From Ceratopteris richardii (Eukaryota > Streptophyta > Polypodiopsida > Polypodiales > Pteridaceae): 64,000 nucleotides of DNA. A program made the position numbers and the translations under genes. The notes below the pieces were generated by a model that did not search any database, had not been told where the DNA came from, and worked only from the letters and a program-made list of their open reading frames with translations. This document shows positions 24,305 to 38,200 of the stretch, piece by piece. Position 1 is the first letter of the stretch. The number at the start of each line of letters is the position of its first letter. The stretch covers positions 125,433,164-125,497,163 of the forward strand of contig CM035423.1 of NCBI GenBank assembly GCA_020310875.1, given 5' to 3'.

Positions 24305-24481
24305 ATATTTTCGACAAAAATAGAGGGGTAAATTTTTGAAAATTTAGGCTAGATTTTGGGCATATTTACATACTCAATTACTCCAACACTTACAAAGGCC
24401 TTAGAAAATACATTAAACTCTTGAAAGGATCTGTTTGCCTATTTAAGCCCCTAAACCCTGAACTGTCATAACTTATTCATA

Positions 24482-26494
24482 TGAAAACATGATCAACATT
24501 AGCAACATGCATTTTAATTAATCCAACATGTAAAATTGGATGAATTTTCAAGGTGTTAGGAAAATCAAGTAACTATGCAACAAAATGAACTTTCTTTAAG
24601 ATTTTAAAAGGACAAACATAACGATCATACAATCTTCAATCTTTTCTTAGAACCACATTTGATTTAGAAGGTATCACTTTCAAAAAGTAGATAATTTATT
24701 CTAAACTCTAATGGTCTCTTTTTGAAATCATGATATAACTTTTGATGTTTATGTGAATCATCAATGTTCTTCTTTACCTTTTTCACCCAGGTCCAAATCC
24801 ATGTTTTTGAGCATCTACATCAACATGATTTTTTGAGTTAAAAAGTGAATGTGGTACCAAACAATTCTTGCCATACATTGCTTCAAAAGGTGTCATCTCA
24901 ATAGATAAATGCCATGTACTGTTATATGCATACTCAACCAAATGCAAATACTCAATCCAATTGTTTTTTTATTATTGATATACATACGTAACATATCCTC
25001 AAGCACCCGGTTAACACTCTCGGTCTCACCATCAGTTTGGTGATGAAATGTACTACTCATGCATAATTCTATTCCTATGAACTGAAATGTTGCTCTCCAA
25101 AAATTAGACATAGAACTTACATCCCTATCACAAATTATACTTTTAGGTATACCATGTAACTTGAAAATTTCCTTTTATGAAAAGATTAGCAGCATGCATA
25201 ACTGTATCAGTTTTCCTCATGGGAAAAAAATGTGTCATCTTTGTAAGACGGTCCACAACAACAAAGATGGTATCATCTCCACTTCTGGTCACAAATAAGT
25301 TTTTTATGAAATCAATAGAGATGGATTCCCATTTTTTATTAAGCACATCTAATGATTGTAACATACTATGACTTTTCTTAATGTCAGCCTTGACTTGTTG
25401 ACATTTCAAACATTCTTTCACATACCTCCTAATGTCATGTTTCATACATGGTCAATAATATGAAGCTTTCACTTTAGTGTGTCCTAGAAAAACCAAGGTA
25501 TGCAAAGAAAGGTGCATCATTAAATTCATGAAGAATCTTTTCTTTCAAAATGGGTCTTAACAAAATACACAAACGAGAATAACAATAAAAAACATTATTT
25601 CTCAAATGAAATTTTCCCCAAAACATAGAACCTAGATTTGCATACAAAGTTTCAATATTGATGCATAATACAAAGCTTCTTTTATTTCAATTTGAATATC
25701 AAATTCAAAAATAACAATAGAACTCGAGTTGCATAAAGGTTTATGAATCAAAGCATTAGCCACTTTATTTTCTTTTCTTGCTAAGTATTTAATAGCAAAA
25801 TGATATTAGCAATTTGATCCATCCTTTTTGTCTATTGTTAAGTAAAGGATGAGTAAAGATATATTTAGGTCTTTGATGATCTGTTCTTAATTCAAACTTT
25901 ACTCCAAGCAATAAGTGAATTCATGTTTCCTTACTTTCCATGAGTCATAAGCCACTACTCCTCCTTCTTGTCAAGGTACACGTCCAATTTGACTTCCACT
26001 AGCATCACATGTAACAATAATCGGCTTCCCTAACTCAGGTGTTCTTAGCACACAATTTTCAAATAGTTTTGTTTTAGTTCTTGAAATGCATTTTCACACT
26101 CATCATTATATGTGAAGTCTATATTTTTCCTTGTAATTTTGTAAGAGGATTTGCAATTCTTGAAAATTTCACAATGTATGCCCTTTCATATTGTCCCAAA
26201 CAAAGGAAGTTTCTCACATCTCTCACACATTTGGGTGTAGATGAGTCAACTATCGTCTTAACATTCTTAGGATCTATGTGAATCTGCTCCTTAGGAACAA
26301 CTCTTGCCAAATAATTCACTTCCTTGATTGAAAAAAAAGAGCTCATCTTACCATATATTTTATGCTCTCTGGGTTTCTATAAAGTCCTCTTGAGATGCAA
26401 TAAGTTTTCATCATCATTCTTAGAATGAACGAAAATGTCTTCAAGAAAATAAATTCATTAAGGTATTCATAAAACACATTATTCATAAAAAACA
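24482..26494 (-). pseudogene. Gyp1 pol remnant, unit C
   Basis: In minus sense: RT connection (26346-26119), RNase H with an internal deletion near 25915 (about 26070-25800), integrase zinc/core (25445-25143; CLKCQQVKADIKKSHS, DRLTKMTHFFPMRK) and the HHQTDGETESVNR motif (25111-24893), then the integrase C-terminus to 24482. The blocks are in different frames. Confidence 0.85.
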
Positions 26495-26968
<474 letters not shown>

Positions 26969-27800
26969 AATCCCCCTTGGAAGTGATGTGGTGAACAAGG
27001 AGCTTGCACTCATGTATAAGGAAGTACCAAGCTATTTGGAATCAATCCACAAAAGGAAGTAATCCCAAGGCTTTGCGGAAAGCTTCAAACTTCTCCCTAG
27101 GTAGAGACTTTGTGGAAACGTCTGCAATGTTATCCTGTGTGGGCAAATATGCCAAAATGATCTCTCTAACAGAGAATCTCTCCCTGACATAATGATAGTG
27201 CACCTTGATGTGCTTAGTGTGAGCATGGAACACAAGGTTCCTCACAATTTCCAATGTGCTCTGACTATTAGTGAAGGTGGTGGTGGCAGAAGACTAGACA
27301 ACACCCAAATCAGCCATAAGGCATATGAGTCACACACACTCAATAGTCACTATGAAAGTTGCCCTATATGCAGCCTCACAACTGGAAACAACCATAGTAG
27401 GCTACTTCTTGCTCAACCAAGATATACATGAGCTACCAAGCATGAAGCAAAAGCCACTAGTGGACACATGATTGTCATAGCAACTAGCCCGCTCAGAGTC
27501 AAAACAAGCATGTAAATCTAGTAGTAGTGATCCCCCTTTGGGATAAAACAATCCAAGTAGTCAGGTACCACTCAAGTAGTGAAAAAAAATGCTTAATCGC
27601 CTACCAATGCTTGACACCTAGGCAATGCATAAATCTGCTCATTTGTGAGATAGCAAACTGAATATCTAGCTGAGTAATGCATAAGTAAATTAAGCACCCA
27701 ACACCTTGCTAATAGAGAATAACATCAAATGCATCTCAAGCATCATGAAGACTCAACCATAAACCTGTCTCCATAAGAGTGGTAATAGGTTTATAGTTTT
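26969..27800 (-). pseudogene. Cop1 RNase H and RT end, unit C
   Basis: The best-preserved part is the minus frame 27254-27042, with HTKHIKVHYHYVRE, LPTQDNIADVSTKSLPREK and LGLLPF, the typical C-terminus of copia RNase H. Upstream pieces (27270-27790) cover the rest of RNase H and the RT end in broken frames. Cop2 is inserted at 27801, at the same point as in unit B. Confidence 0.82.
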
Positions 27801-28081
27801 TGTTGGCTGCGTGTAGAAGTGTGAGACACACAAGAAGCACACACAAGGAGCACAAACTTAGCAAGACACACAGAGAAGACCGATCGTTGGAATAGCTCTC
27901 TCTATTGACGATGAATTGAACTGAAGTAAGAGCTGAATAATATCCCTAAGTAGAAAGTACCACCACATATGAGTGAATCATGTATGTGGTAACATGGGGA
28001 AAAAACTTCTAGACAACACTAGAGTAAAAAATTGCCAATGTATAAGGAAAAGGTTCACTTGAGGAACACATAAATGTAACA
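27801..28081 (-). repeat. Cop2 3' LTR, unit C
   Basis: It is 281 bp, TGTTGG...GTAACA. Confidence 0.85.
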
Positions 28082-28125
28082 AACCCCCCTAGAGCGAATG
28101 ATGTGAACACATACACGGAGTGAAA

Positions 28126-29274
28126 GATCAGCCCCCACAAGGCAGTAAGCCTAAAGCTTTGCGAAAAGCTTCAAACTTTTCCCGTGGAAGAGATTTGGTG
28201 AATATGTTTGCCACATTATCTTGTGTAGGCACATATACAAAATCAATATATCTTGCATGAAGGCTCTCTCTCACATAGTGATAATGCACCTCAATTTGTT
28301 TGGTCCATGCATGAAACACTGAGTTTTGTGCAATAGCCAATGCACTCTGACTATTAGTGAGAATATGCATAGCAGCATCAATCTCCATGCAAAGATCCAT
28401 CAATAGGAATCTCAGCCATATACACTCCACTGTAGCTGTGAAAAATGCCCTGTAATTAGCTTCATAACTCAATGTTGCCACTGTAGGTTGCTTCTTACTC
28501 AACTAAGATATGCATGAGTCTCCAAGGAAAAAGAAATTACCACTAGTGAACACATGAGTATCATAACAACCAGCCCAATCACTATCTGTAAAAGCATGCA
28601 AGCATGGATGAATATCTCTTCCATAAAAGAGACCTAAGCTCAAAGTGCCTTTGAGATATCTAAACACATGTTTCACCGCTTGCCAATGCTTAGTGCCAAG
28701 GCTATGCATGAATCGACTCAACTCAAAAACTGCATACTATATATCCCACCTTGTGTTGCATACATATATAAGACATCCCATAGCTTGCTGATAAAGAGAA
28801 GTGTCAAATGCATCACTAGAATCCTCAACTAAGAACCTAAATCCTGTCTCAACAGGTGTGAAAATTGGCTTGCAATCCTCAAATTCAAAACATTGAAGTG
28901 GTTTTTCAACATACTTTGATTGATGCATGACAATTCTCCCCCTCAACAGATACAAACTGGATGCCGAGATAGTAGCTCAAAAGACCAAGATAAATGGCAT
29001 CAAAATTATGTTGCAAATCATGCATAAGAATGTCAAGTTTTGCATCACATGGCCCAGTCAAGAGTATGTCATGGACATAAAGAATATGCACTATAAGATC
29101 AGCCCCATCTTTGCGTACATAGAGTGTGCTTTCAATTGTACTACATGTGAAGCCAAGATCAATCAAGTGCTTATGGATTTTCTCATACCATGCACGTGGA
29201 GCTTGCTTGAGACCATACAAGGCTTTATGCAAGCGACAAACCATATGCTCTTTCCCTTTCATAGCGAATCTAGG
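28126..29274 (-). pseudogene. Cop2 RT/RNase H, unit C
   Basis: RT (29274-28906) carries [15 protein letters not shown] and the catalytic box mutated to YVHD, as in copy 1 but not units A and B. The frame breaks at the polypyrimidine run near 28937, then a linker (28955-28737) and RNase H (28721-28128, split by a stop at SWLSKK) follow. This RT is the C-terminal half of the gene whose N-terminal half lies at 52194-52610, across the Gyp2 insertion. Confidence 0.88.
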
Positions 29275-29279
29275 AGGTT

Positions 29280-29863
29280 TGTTGGCATACAAGTCATATG
29301 AAGAGCATACAAGCACAACGGAGCAGTCATGCACAATATGGCAACAAGGCCTAATCATTTTTTTTCGTGAACTACTTCGAACTTTAGTGATTTTCATTTT
29401 TGGTAGAATAGACTCCATTTTTTTGAAGCCGAGGAGTCCTCAAGCTTGAGGAGTATTAGAATTAACTAGATACCAGTTTTCATAATTTTTAGACTCCGTT
29501 TGAGCCCTCAAATAGGCTCGAGAACCTAATTTGTAACTAGACCGGACACTAGGTCTGGACAAGGCCAAAGCTAGTTAGAAAACTATAAAAAGAGCTAGAG
29601 AGCTCATTTTTGGGGTTAGATTGTTTGTGAATTGAGCTTATGTAAGAGACTTTTTGACTAATGCAAAGAACTCCATTGTTCTTCTCCCTTTTCTTGCCTT
29701 GTGTGCACGTGTGTGTATGTGTGTGCATGCTTGTGTGCTTCTCACTCACACACTTGTGCCATCACTTGCTCATAGTGTTCATACTAGTCCTCACGTCTCC
29801 ATGGATTGACAATTATGAGGTGGATCTCCTCACGCTGGTACTCACCATTGTGTTAGAGTGACA
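29280..29863 (+). repeat. Gyp2 5' LTR, unit C
   Basis: It is 584 bp. It lacks about 28 bp found in the other copies (around 29395, just inside the left third). TATA box kept; ends GAGTGACA. Confidence 0.9.
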
Positions 29864-29870
29864 CCAAATT

Positions 29871-29888
29871 TGGCGCCATTGCCGGGGA
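29871..29888 (+). promoter_or_regulatory. Gyp2 primer binding site, unit C
   Basis: TGGCGCCATTGCCGGGGA has one mismatch to the tRNA-Asp complement, different from that in units A and B. Confidence 0.85.
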
Positions 29889-30374
29889 AAGAGCTTCGAG
29901 GACGAGCATGTGATGGTAAGACGTAGAGTTGAGACATTGGAGTCATAGGTAATATCCTTCCTTTTCTTTATTTTTCTTCATTTTTGCTTCTTTTTTGCAT
30001 CACCGTCATCACCATCTTCATCCTCACCATATGCCACCTCCATCTCCATCTTCACAAAAATTTCAGTTTTTTGTTCATATCCCACTTCCCACCTCATTTC
30101 CCTCATTCCACCTGTGAGAGAGAGCGAGAGAGAGCTTGCATGCTATCAGTTTTTATGTGTTTCTTGAGCTTTTACTGCAAGATCTAGCTGTACAACCATC
30201 TCCAGCAGCTTGCACAGGTACGACAGACTTTGCACAGGTCCCGGGACGACGACCTTTGTCTATCGTGACAGACAAAAAAACTTAACATTTTTTGAATGCA
30301 TGTTTGGCATGATAACCTACACTATGAGAGCACTCCAAATCACTAAAAATATTCTAAAAAATTTGCATTTTTTC
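29889..30374 (+). other. Gyp2 leader, unit C
   Basis: Untranslated leader with the same CAC/CAT-rich and GA-rich tracts as copy 1. No gene. Confidence 0.7.
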
Positions 30375-31098
30375 AGTCTATCACGATAGACACAGTCTAT
30401 CACAACAGATAGCGTCTATCGAGACAGACATAGTCTATCGCGACAGATAGCATCTATCACGACAGACAACATCTATCGCGATAGACATTGTCTATTGCGA
30501 CAGACAACACCCCACGACAGAGACCGTCTATCGCGACAGACACCGTCTATCACGACAGACAGGCCCATGATAGATGATAGACCCCGTCTATCGCGACAGA
30601 CACCTGTCTATCGCAACATACACCCGTCTATCGCGACAGACAGAGGCCCACGACAGACACCGTCTATCACGACAGACCAAACCATGACAGACGACAGACA
30701 ACGTCTATCGCGACAGACACCCGTCTATCGCGATAGACAGAACCCCACGACAAACAGCGTCTATCACGACAGACACCATCTATCGCGACAGACCAAACCA
30801 CGACAGAAGACATACAACATCTATCGCGACAAACTCGCGTCTATCCCGACAGACAGAACCCCGTGACAAACAGCATCTATCGCGATAGACACTGTCTATC
30901 GCGACAAACCAAACCACGATAGACGACAGACAACGTCTATCACGATAGACAACGTCTATCCCGACAGACACCATCTATCGCGACAGACAGGACCCCACGA
31001 TAGACCCATCTATTGTGACCGACACCGTCTATCGCGACAGACAGTCCACGTGACAGCTAGAGTCTATCGCGACAGACACCGTCTATCGCGATAGACAG
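30375..31098 (+). repeat. Palindromic minisatellite, unit C
   Basis: The longest array, about 720 bp of monomers of roughly 19 bp with TCGCGA centres. The open frame 30495-30866 (RQTPS/SRQTP repeats) is a translation of the repeat. A leader tail of about 175 bp follows. Confidence 0.9.
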
Positions 31099-31274
31099 AC
31101 ATTTTCGACAAAAATAGAGGGGTAAATTTTTGAAAATTTAGGCTAGATTTTGGGCATATTTACATACTCAATTACTCCTAGACTTACAAAGGCCTTAGAA
31201 GATACATTAAACTCTTGAAAGGATCTGTTTGCCTATTTAACCCCCTAAACCCTGGACTCTAATAACTCTTTCCT

Positions 31275-33339
31275 ATGAAAACATGATCAACATTAGCAAC
31301 ATGCATTTTAATTAATCCAACATGTAAAATTGGATGAATTTTCAAGGTGTTAGGAAAATCAAGTAACTATGCAACAAAATGAACTTTCTTTAAGATTGAA
31401 CATAACGATCATACAATCTTCAATCTTTTCTTAGAACCATATTTGATATAAGAGGGTTCACTTTCAAAAAATAGATAATTTATTCTAAACTCCAATGGTC
31501 TCTTTTTGAAATCATGATATAACGTTTGATGTTTATGTGAATCATCAATGTTCTTCTTTACCTTTTTCAGGTCCAAATCCATGTTTTCGAGCATCTACAT
31601 CAACATGATTTTTTGAGTTAAAAAGTGAATGTGGTACCAAACAATTCTTGCCATACATTGCTTCAAAAGGTGCCATCTCAATAGATGAATGCCATGTGCT
31701 ATTATATGCATACTCAACCAAATGCAAATACTCAATCCAATTGTTTTTTTATTATTGACATACATACGTAACATATCCTCAAGCACCCCGTTAACACTCT
31801 CGGTCTCACCATCAGTTTGGTGATGAAATGTACTACTCATGCATAATTCTATTCCTATGGACTGAAATGTTGCTCTCCAAAAATTAGACATAGAACTTGC
31901 ATCCCTATCACAAATTATACTTTTAGGTATACCATGTAACTTGAAAATTTCCTTTTATGAAAAGATTAGCAGCATGCATAGTTGTATCAATTTTCCTCAT
32001 GGGGAAAAAATGTGTCATCTTTGTAAGACGGTCCACAACAACAAAGATGGTATCATCTCCACTTCTGGTCACAAATAATTTTTTTATGAAATCAATAGAG
32101 ATGGATTCCCATTTTTTATTAAGCACATCTAGTGATTGTAACCTACTATGACTTCTCTTAAATTCAGCCTTGACTTGTTGACATTTCAGATATTCTTTCA
32201 CATACCTCCTAATGTCATGTTTCATACATGGTCAATAATATGAAGCTTTCACTTTAGTGTGTCCTAGAAAAACCAAGGTATGCAAAGAAAGGTGCATCAT
32301 TAAATTCATGAAGAATCTTTTCTTTCAAAATGGGTCTTAACGAAATACACAAACGAGAATAATAATAAAAATCATTATTTCTTAAATGAAATTTTCCCCA
32401 AAACATAGAACCTAGATTTGCATACAAAGTTGCAATATTGATGCATAATACAAAGCTTCTTTTATTTCAATTTGAATATCAAATTCAAAAAAATACAATA
32501 GAAATCGAGTTGCATAAAGGTTTATGAATCAAAGTATTAGCCACTTTATTTTCTTTTCTTGCTAAGTATTTAATAGCAAAATGATATTAGCAATTTGATC
32601 CATCCTTTTTGTCTATTGTTAAGTAAAGGATGAGTAAAGATATATTTAGGTCTTTGATGATCTCTTCTTAATTCAAACTTTACTCCAAGCAATAAGTATC
32701 TCCAATGTTTAAGTGCATGAACAACTGCAAGCCTCTCCAAGTCATGTGTTGTATAATTCAATTCATGTTTCCTTAGTTTCCATGAGTCATAAGCCACTAT
32801 TCTTCCTTCTTGTGAAGGTACACGTCCAATTTGACTTCCACTAGCATCACATGTAACAATAATCGGCTTCCCTAACTCAGGTATTCTTAGCACACAATTT
32901 TCAAATAGTTTTGTTTTAGTTCTTCAAATGCATTTTCACACTCATCATTATATGTGCAGTCTATATTTTTCCTTGTAGTTTTGTAAGAGGATTTGCAATT
33001 CTTGAAAATTTCATAATGTATGCCCTTTCATATTGTCCCAAACAAAGGAAGTTTCTCACATCTCTCACACATTTGGGTGTAGATGAGTCAACTATCGTTT
33101 TAACATTCTTAGGATCTATGTGAATCCGTTCCTTAGGAACAACTCTTGCCAAATAATTCACTTCCTTGATTGAAAAAAAGAGCTCATCTTACCATATATT
33201 TTATGCTCTCTGGGTTTCTATAAAGTCCTCTTGAGATGCAATAAATTTTCATCATCATTCTTAGAATGAACGAAAATGTCTTCAAGAAAGAATAAAATAA
33301 ATTCATCAAGGTATTTATAAAACACATTATTCCTAAAAA
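31275..33339 (-). pseudogene. Gyp1 pol remnant, unit D (last, incomplete)
   Basis: In minus sense: RT connection (33161-32961), RNase H (32893-32570), integrase zinc/core (32225-31923) and HHQTDGETESVNG onward (31891-31409). It stops at 33338-33340, exactly where a Cop1 LTR begins in the other units; here plus-strand Gyp2 integrase begins instead. Frames are broken. Confidence 0.85.
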
Positions 33340-34178
33340 ATATGCTATTTGCAGACCTTTTGGTGGCCCACACTTCACATTGATGCACATACCTATGTGA
33401 AGAGGTGTGATGTTTGCCAGCGAACTCAGTATCCTATGCGAAAAGATGAGATGCCATTGAAACCTATGATGGATGGACGTGCATTCTCTAAGTGGGGAAT
33501 AGACTTTGTTGGTCCTATTAACCCCCCAGCTAAGGGTTCCCATGCTGAATACATCATTGTGGCCACATACTATCTAACCAAGTGGGTAGAAGTAAAAGCC
33601 ACGACGAAGAACGATGCTCAAACTACTACTAAGTTCTTATTTGAGGATGTGTTCACCAGATACGGGCTGACAATAGAGCTAGTGAGTGATAGAGGCACAT
33701 ACTTCTTGAATGAAGTCATAGAAGACCTTCTCCAAGAATTCTTGGTGATACATAAGAAGTCTGCCCCCTATCATCCACAAGCTAATGGACAGGCTGAGAG
33801 CACAAATAAGATTCTATGCAATGTATTGACAAAATTGGTTAATAATAAACGCTCTGATTGGGACAAACAACTTCACCATGCTATTTGGGCATAGAGAGTT
33901 GCCTATAAAACGGTACTCCAAGCCACACCCTTTCAGATGGTTTTTGGCCAAAATGCTGTGCTACCGTTGGAATTTTTGATACCTACATTGAAAGTAGCAC
34001 AAGAGCATGAATGGACAGGCCATGAGCTATCCTCCAGAATCTTCGATCTTGAACGATTAGGTGAAACACGATTGAGGGCTGCAGCAAGAATTTATGCAGC
34101 CAAGAAAAGGCAAAAAGCATATTTCGACGCACATGTGAAGGATAAGGGCTTGAAAGCAGGAGACCTAGTCCTAGTCCA
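33340..34178 (+). pseudogene. Gyp2 integrase
   Basis: The zinc-binding region retains WWPTLHIDAHTYV and CDVCQR. The core domain has WGIDFVGP (first Asp), VSDRGTYF (second Asp) and YHPQANGQAEST (Glu), so the DDE triad is present. One in-frame TAG (33892-33894) replaces a residue in the otherwise typical AIW-RVAYKT stretch, and the frame continues to GDLVLVHV. Cop3 interrupts it at 34178; the same frame resumes at 45578. The N-terminus upstream of the zinc region is missing. Confidence 0.9.
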
Positions 34179-35047
34179 TGTGAAGAGAGATTGTGGATGC
34201 AATCCAAAGATGAGTAGGTGCTGCTACAACCAGCTTCACACCAGCCAACTGAGACTTCAGATTTGATTAGTAGACCCTTTAAGCTTCCTAAATCCACCAA
34301 AATATCAGCCAAGTACTTTGGAACATGTATCCCAAAAGTTTAAGTCAAGACAGACTAGTTGCGAAATGACTAGCTCCCAAAACTTGCTATTTTTGGACAT
34401 ACACCTGCTAGAAAAAATGAATAGTGCTCTCAACCTAGCAGGAATTAGAAAAATTCCTTTTGGGCATAGCAAATAGACTTAGCAAGCTTCCCAATCCAAG
34501 TTAAAACACTTCAAATGATGGACTGAGCACTGAGAACAAGATTTATCAATTTCCGGAACATGCCCACCATTCTCGGGGCTCTGCAGAGATAGACCAGTGA
34601 GTAGTAAAAATGTAGATATCTCCAAAATTATAAATCCAATGACCTTGAAAATTCATATGTAGAAACTAGACAGTAAGAGCTATTCAACGCATGTTAAATC
34701 ACTGAACAAGGATCAATAGAACTCGAGATAGGACCTTCTGAAGGTAATGCTCTGAGTGAGTATAGCAGAGAACAAAAAACAGAGAAGTGAATGATGATAA
34801 ATGTATAAATTCATATATGATTACAACCACATTGGCAATGAATCTTTGCACAATGGGAGTAGAATGATAGAGCTATGGAGTAAGCTCTTCAATCTCTACA
34901 AAATGACATGAAGTGGTCACGTACAAGGCTTGCTAATCGCCTCTTCCTACTTGCTCCTTTTATAGCTATTCTTGGAGGGAGTTTTGAATTCAAATTCGAA
35001 TGGCTCCACCTAAAAGTGATCCCCAAATTTAGGAGATATTCCCTCAG

Positions 35048-35240
35048 TCTAATAAAATCCTTTTGATGCCCATCAAGGAGCTTCGACGAACACACAGAGT
35101 TTCGCGTTCAATCTTCCACCCAGCCGCGTTCGAGCTTCTTCTGTATCTCATAGGAGTCCCTTAATATAAAGACTCTCTCCTCTTATATCTTCTACCCCCA
35201 CTATATCATATGGTAAAATAACCATGTGACTCATGTGACA
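35048..35240 (-). repeat. Lard1 3' LTR
   Basis: It is 193 bp, identical to 40457-40649. Confidence 0.9.
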
Positions 35241-35258
35241 TTTCGTTCCCCTTGAAAT
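35241..35258 (-). promoter_or_regulatory. Lard1 polypurine tract
   Basis: The minus strand reads TTTCAAGGGGAACGAAA next to the LTR; purine-rich with one internal C after the G-run. Confidence 0.6.
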
Positions 35259-38200
35259 CATTTTCGTCCTCAAAAATGTAGATGAAATGTCCATAATGGT
35301 AGAAGAAAATGCTCGAACTCCCCTGAACCCCATGTACTCTATGTACATGGTCATCTCTGTGTGTTGTTTCCCCATATCCTTCCCCTTAAGAAGTCTCCTA
35401 TGAGATCATCTCAAAGGTGGGAAACCGTCTGAGTGGTGTCTACTATCTCCCATGTACACTCCACCTCCAAACTATCACTCCCATAACATACATCATCCAA
35501 ATGACCTAAGTCCATATGATGTATCCTCTATGGAGTAATAATATGAAAAGAAAGTGTAAAGTGCCAAACTTATAAGTTTGACCGTATTATAATGGAGATA
35601 ATAAACCATAAAATCCTCTGAAGTATAGAACAAAGTCCCATAACAAGTGACTCCAAACCCATCTAAGACTAAATGATAGATTGCCCTCATAACACTCCAG
35701 GTCTTCCTAACCTTAAGTGTAATCACAAGTAATAGTTTAATCTAAACTAGCTTGTGAACTATGCAAATCCATCACCCAGCTCACAGTAGAAAAATGCAAT
35801 CTCTACATTTCACTAACCAGAAAGTCTGTGGTTTTCCATCCATTACCTTTGGACTAAGTTCTATTGGAAGAGCATCTATTGGCACTTGTGCAAACTCTAA
35901 TATTTCTCTTCCTTGTAGTCTGCCATATGAATGCAGAAAGCATTCCCTTTGAGATTCAGATAATTCCTAAGTACCCATCGTCCTAACTGATGCTCACACA
36001 TCATCCTCATGATGAAGCATCAACTGGGAGTTTGGTACCCTAATAGGTTAGATATATCTCTATCTCCTATAAACCCTAAAGAGAAGAATCATAGCTATAT
36101 TCCCAGTCTAACTAATGTCAATAACTAGATCATCTCATCTAGTCAAAGACCATCACTGGAAGTACAAATTACTACTTCTGTCAAGAGTCTCCATGTGAGA
36201 CTCAATCTAACCAGTATGATTACCTGACCTCCCTCTTGTCTTGGATAGAAGAGTGCCACTCCTATCTAGACAATCTAAATGAGAAAGTGAAACTCTCTCC
36301 ATGTCTCTCTCTGTAATCTACTCTAAGGAAAAGAGGTCTGGTAGTGGAATCTATTCCACTTTCCCTTTCCCTTTGAAAGAGATTCTGTTGAATCCATTTG
36401 CTCTACTTATCCATAACTGAGAATATGTATATAAGTTCTCCATGTTTTTTCCTTCCAGAATAGTGGAGAATCAGACTCCCATGTGAAGGAAAAATTACAT
36501 TGAAAAGTAGAGGAAATGAATTCCTTTTGAAATATAGGCTAAGAGATGTTTCCCAAACACCTCTTCTCTGTAAAGGAAAACATACTCTATTCTTCTCCTA
36601 TGAAGAAATCATGTTTTCCTTTCCTTCTTTCTCTCTCAAAGAGCAGGAGCTAAAGTGAGACCATTCTGAGCTAAAGTGAGATCTCTCATGGATCTCTGAG
36701 CTGATTCCCACTTTCTCCTTTCCTTAAAAGAGAGATTCATGAATTTATTTAGTCCTCTCTTCCATAACTAATGCATAATCCCTCATCACATATTCCTATG
36801 AAGATGGAGAACAGATCTCCTGTAACTGATGAAGGTGTATGTAGTGAAGAGTGGAGGAAATAAATTCCTTACAAGGGTCAAAGCCCTCTGCTAAAATGGT
36901 CAGCAATGATATGACATGATACCATAAACACATGTGTATCCATACTATAAAGCTATGTCTGCCAACCATTCTCTATGCATGGATGTATATGATCCAATCA
37001 AACTGATGGAATTATCCTTCCTGAAAAACTGAAAAATGAGTATGTGATACCAATGGTGATAAAATCACCTATCACATTCTCTATTGGAAGAATAAATCTT
37101 CCCCATACTGTGAAGGATAACTTCCAATCCTAGTAGGAGATGTCTACTAAGAGCTCTCCTCTGATCTAGTGAGACATGACGCCATGAATGATGAGTCCTT
37201 TTCTCCCTGGCCATAGAAGAAGAGTGCTCAAAGGGAAGTTGTTTCCACCGTCCCATACCAGTGGAACCTTCTTCCAATTCATGTTGTCATACCTACACTA
37301 AACCGAATATATATTCCATACATATGTAATGGAATATGCAGGTGGACTCTAATGAATCCCATATCCTAGAATCATATCAGTGGACTCAAATGAGTCCCAT
37401 GTCCTCGAACTAGTTAGTTTGGTTCTAGTCAATATATGACAATGGATATCCCTTTCTATTCCAAACCAACTTGTTCCTAGGTACAAAGACTAAGTCTAAG
37501 TACCTCTCTGTAGATCCCAATATATATGTATATGTATTGGGTACCCCAATTATTCCTGAGTAAGGGATCTATGCTCTGAGTCATAGAGCTAGTGCCATAC
37601 CTCTCGCCTTCCTAACCATCACTTGAATCACATAAACACCCGTCGATGTTGTCTCATGAAACCCATCTCTGTGATCCCGTCTATTTGGTTTCCTTGGTAG
37701 TGTAGCAAAAATGCTTCACTACTTGCTCAAGTGATGTATATGAGCGAAACTAGTCACTCTTTGGGTATTCATCATGATACCCCATAGTCTCCTAATCATC
37801 ATGTGAGACTCTTGTGAAGATAAATAATTCTTCACTAACTTGGAGATTATCCTAAATGTGTCTCCCGTATCTGTATGCAACTTCCTAAAACCTATAGGAT
37901 TGCTTGTGCACATTACTAATCGTGAAGGTGTAGCTCCTTCCCTTAGCAATCCTATGGTCTAAATCCATAAGGATTATGTGTAGGGATCCTGCTACTAATG
38001 AAGTTGCCTTATCTATGATACTGTGATGGTGCTAAGTCCATCAAATACATGCTTATAAGCATGCCTAAAACTTATTGATGTTTGCAGAAAGGCATGTTAC
38101 CATGCCATAACCTTCTTGCCTAAAGGCAAGTGCGTATATAACGCCATGCGGTAGGAAAAAATTCGACAGCATTTTCCCAAGAAATGGAATTCCAAAAAAA

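Noticed and set aside
30495..30866. Open frame of 123 codons with RQTPS repeats
   Set aside because: It is a translation of the minisatellite; no independent sign of coding.
34198..34202. First placement of the Cop3 LTR edge at TGCAATCC
   Set aside because: Comparison with the solo LTR moved the edge 19 bp outward to TGTGAAGAG, which gives perfect target duplications (GTCCA and GAAAT).
33983..34312. 109-codon minus frame opposite the integrase
   Set aside because: It is a shadow of the plus-strand integrase C-terminus and crosses the Cop3 border.
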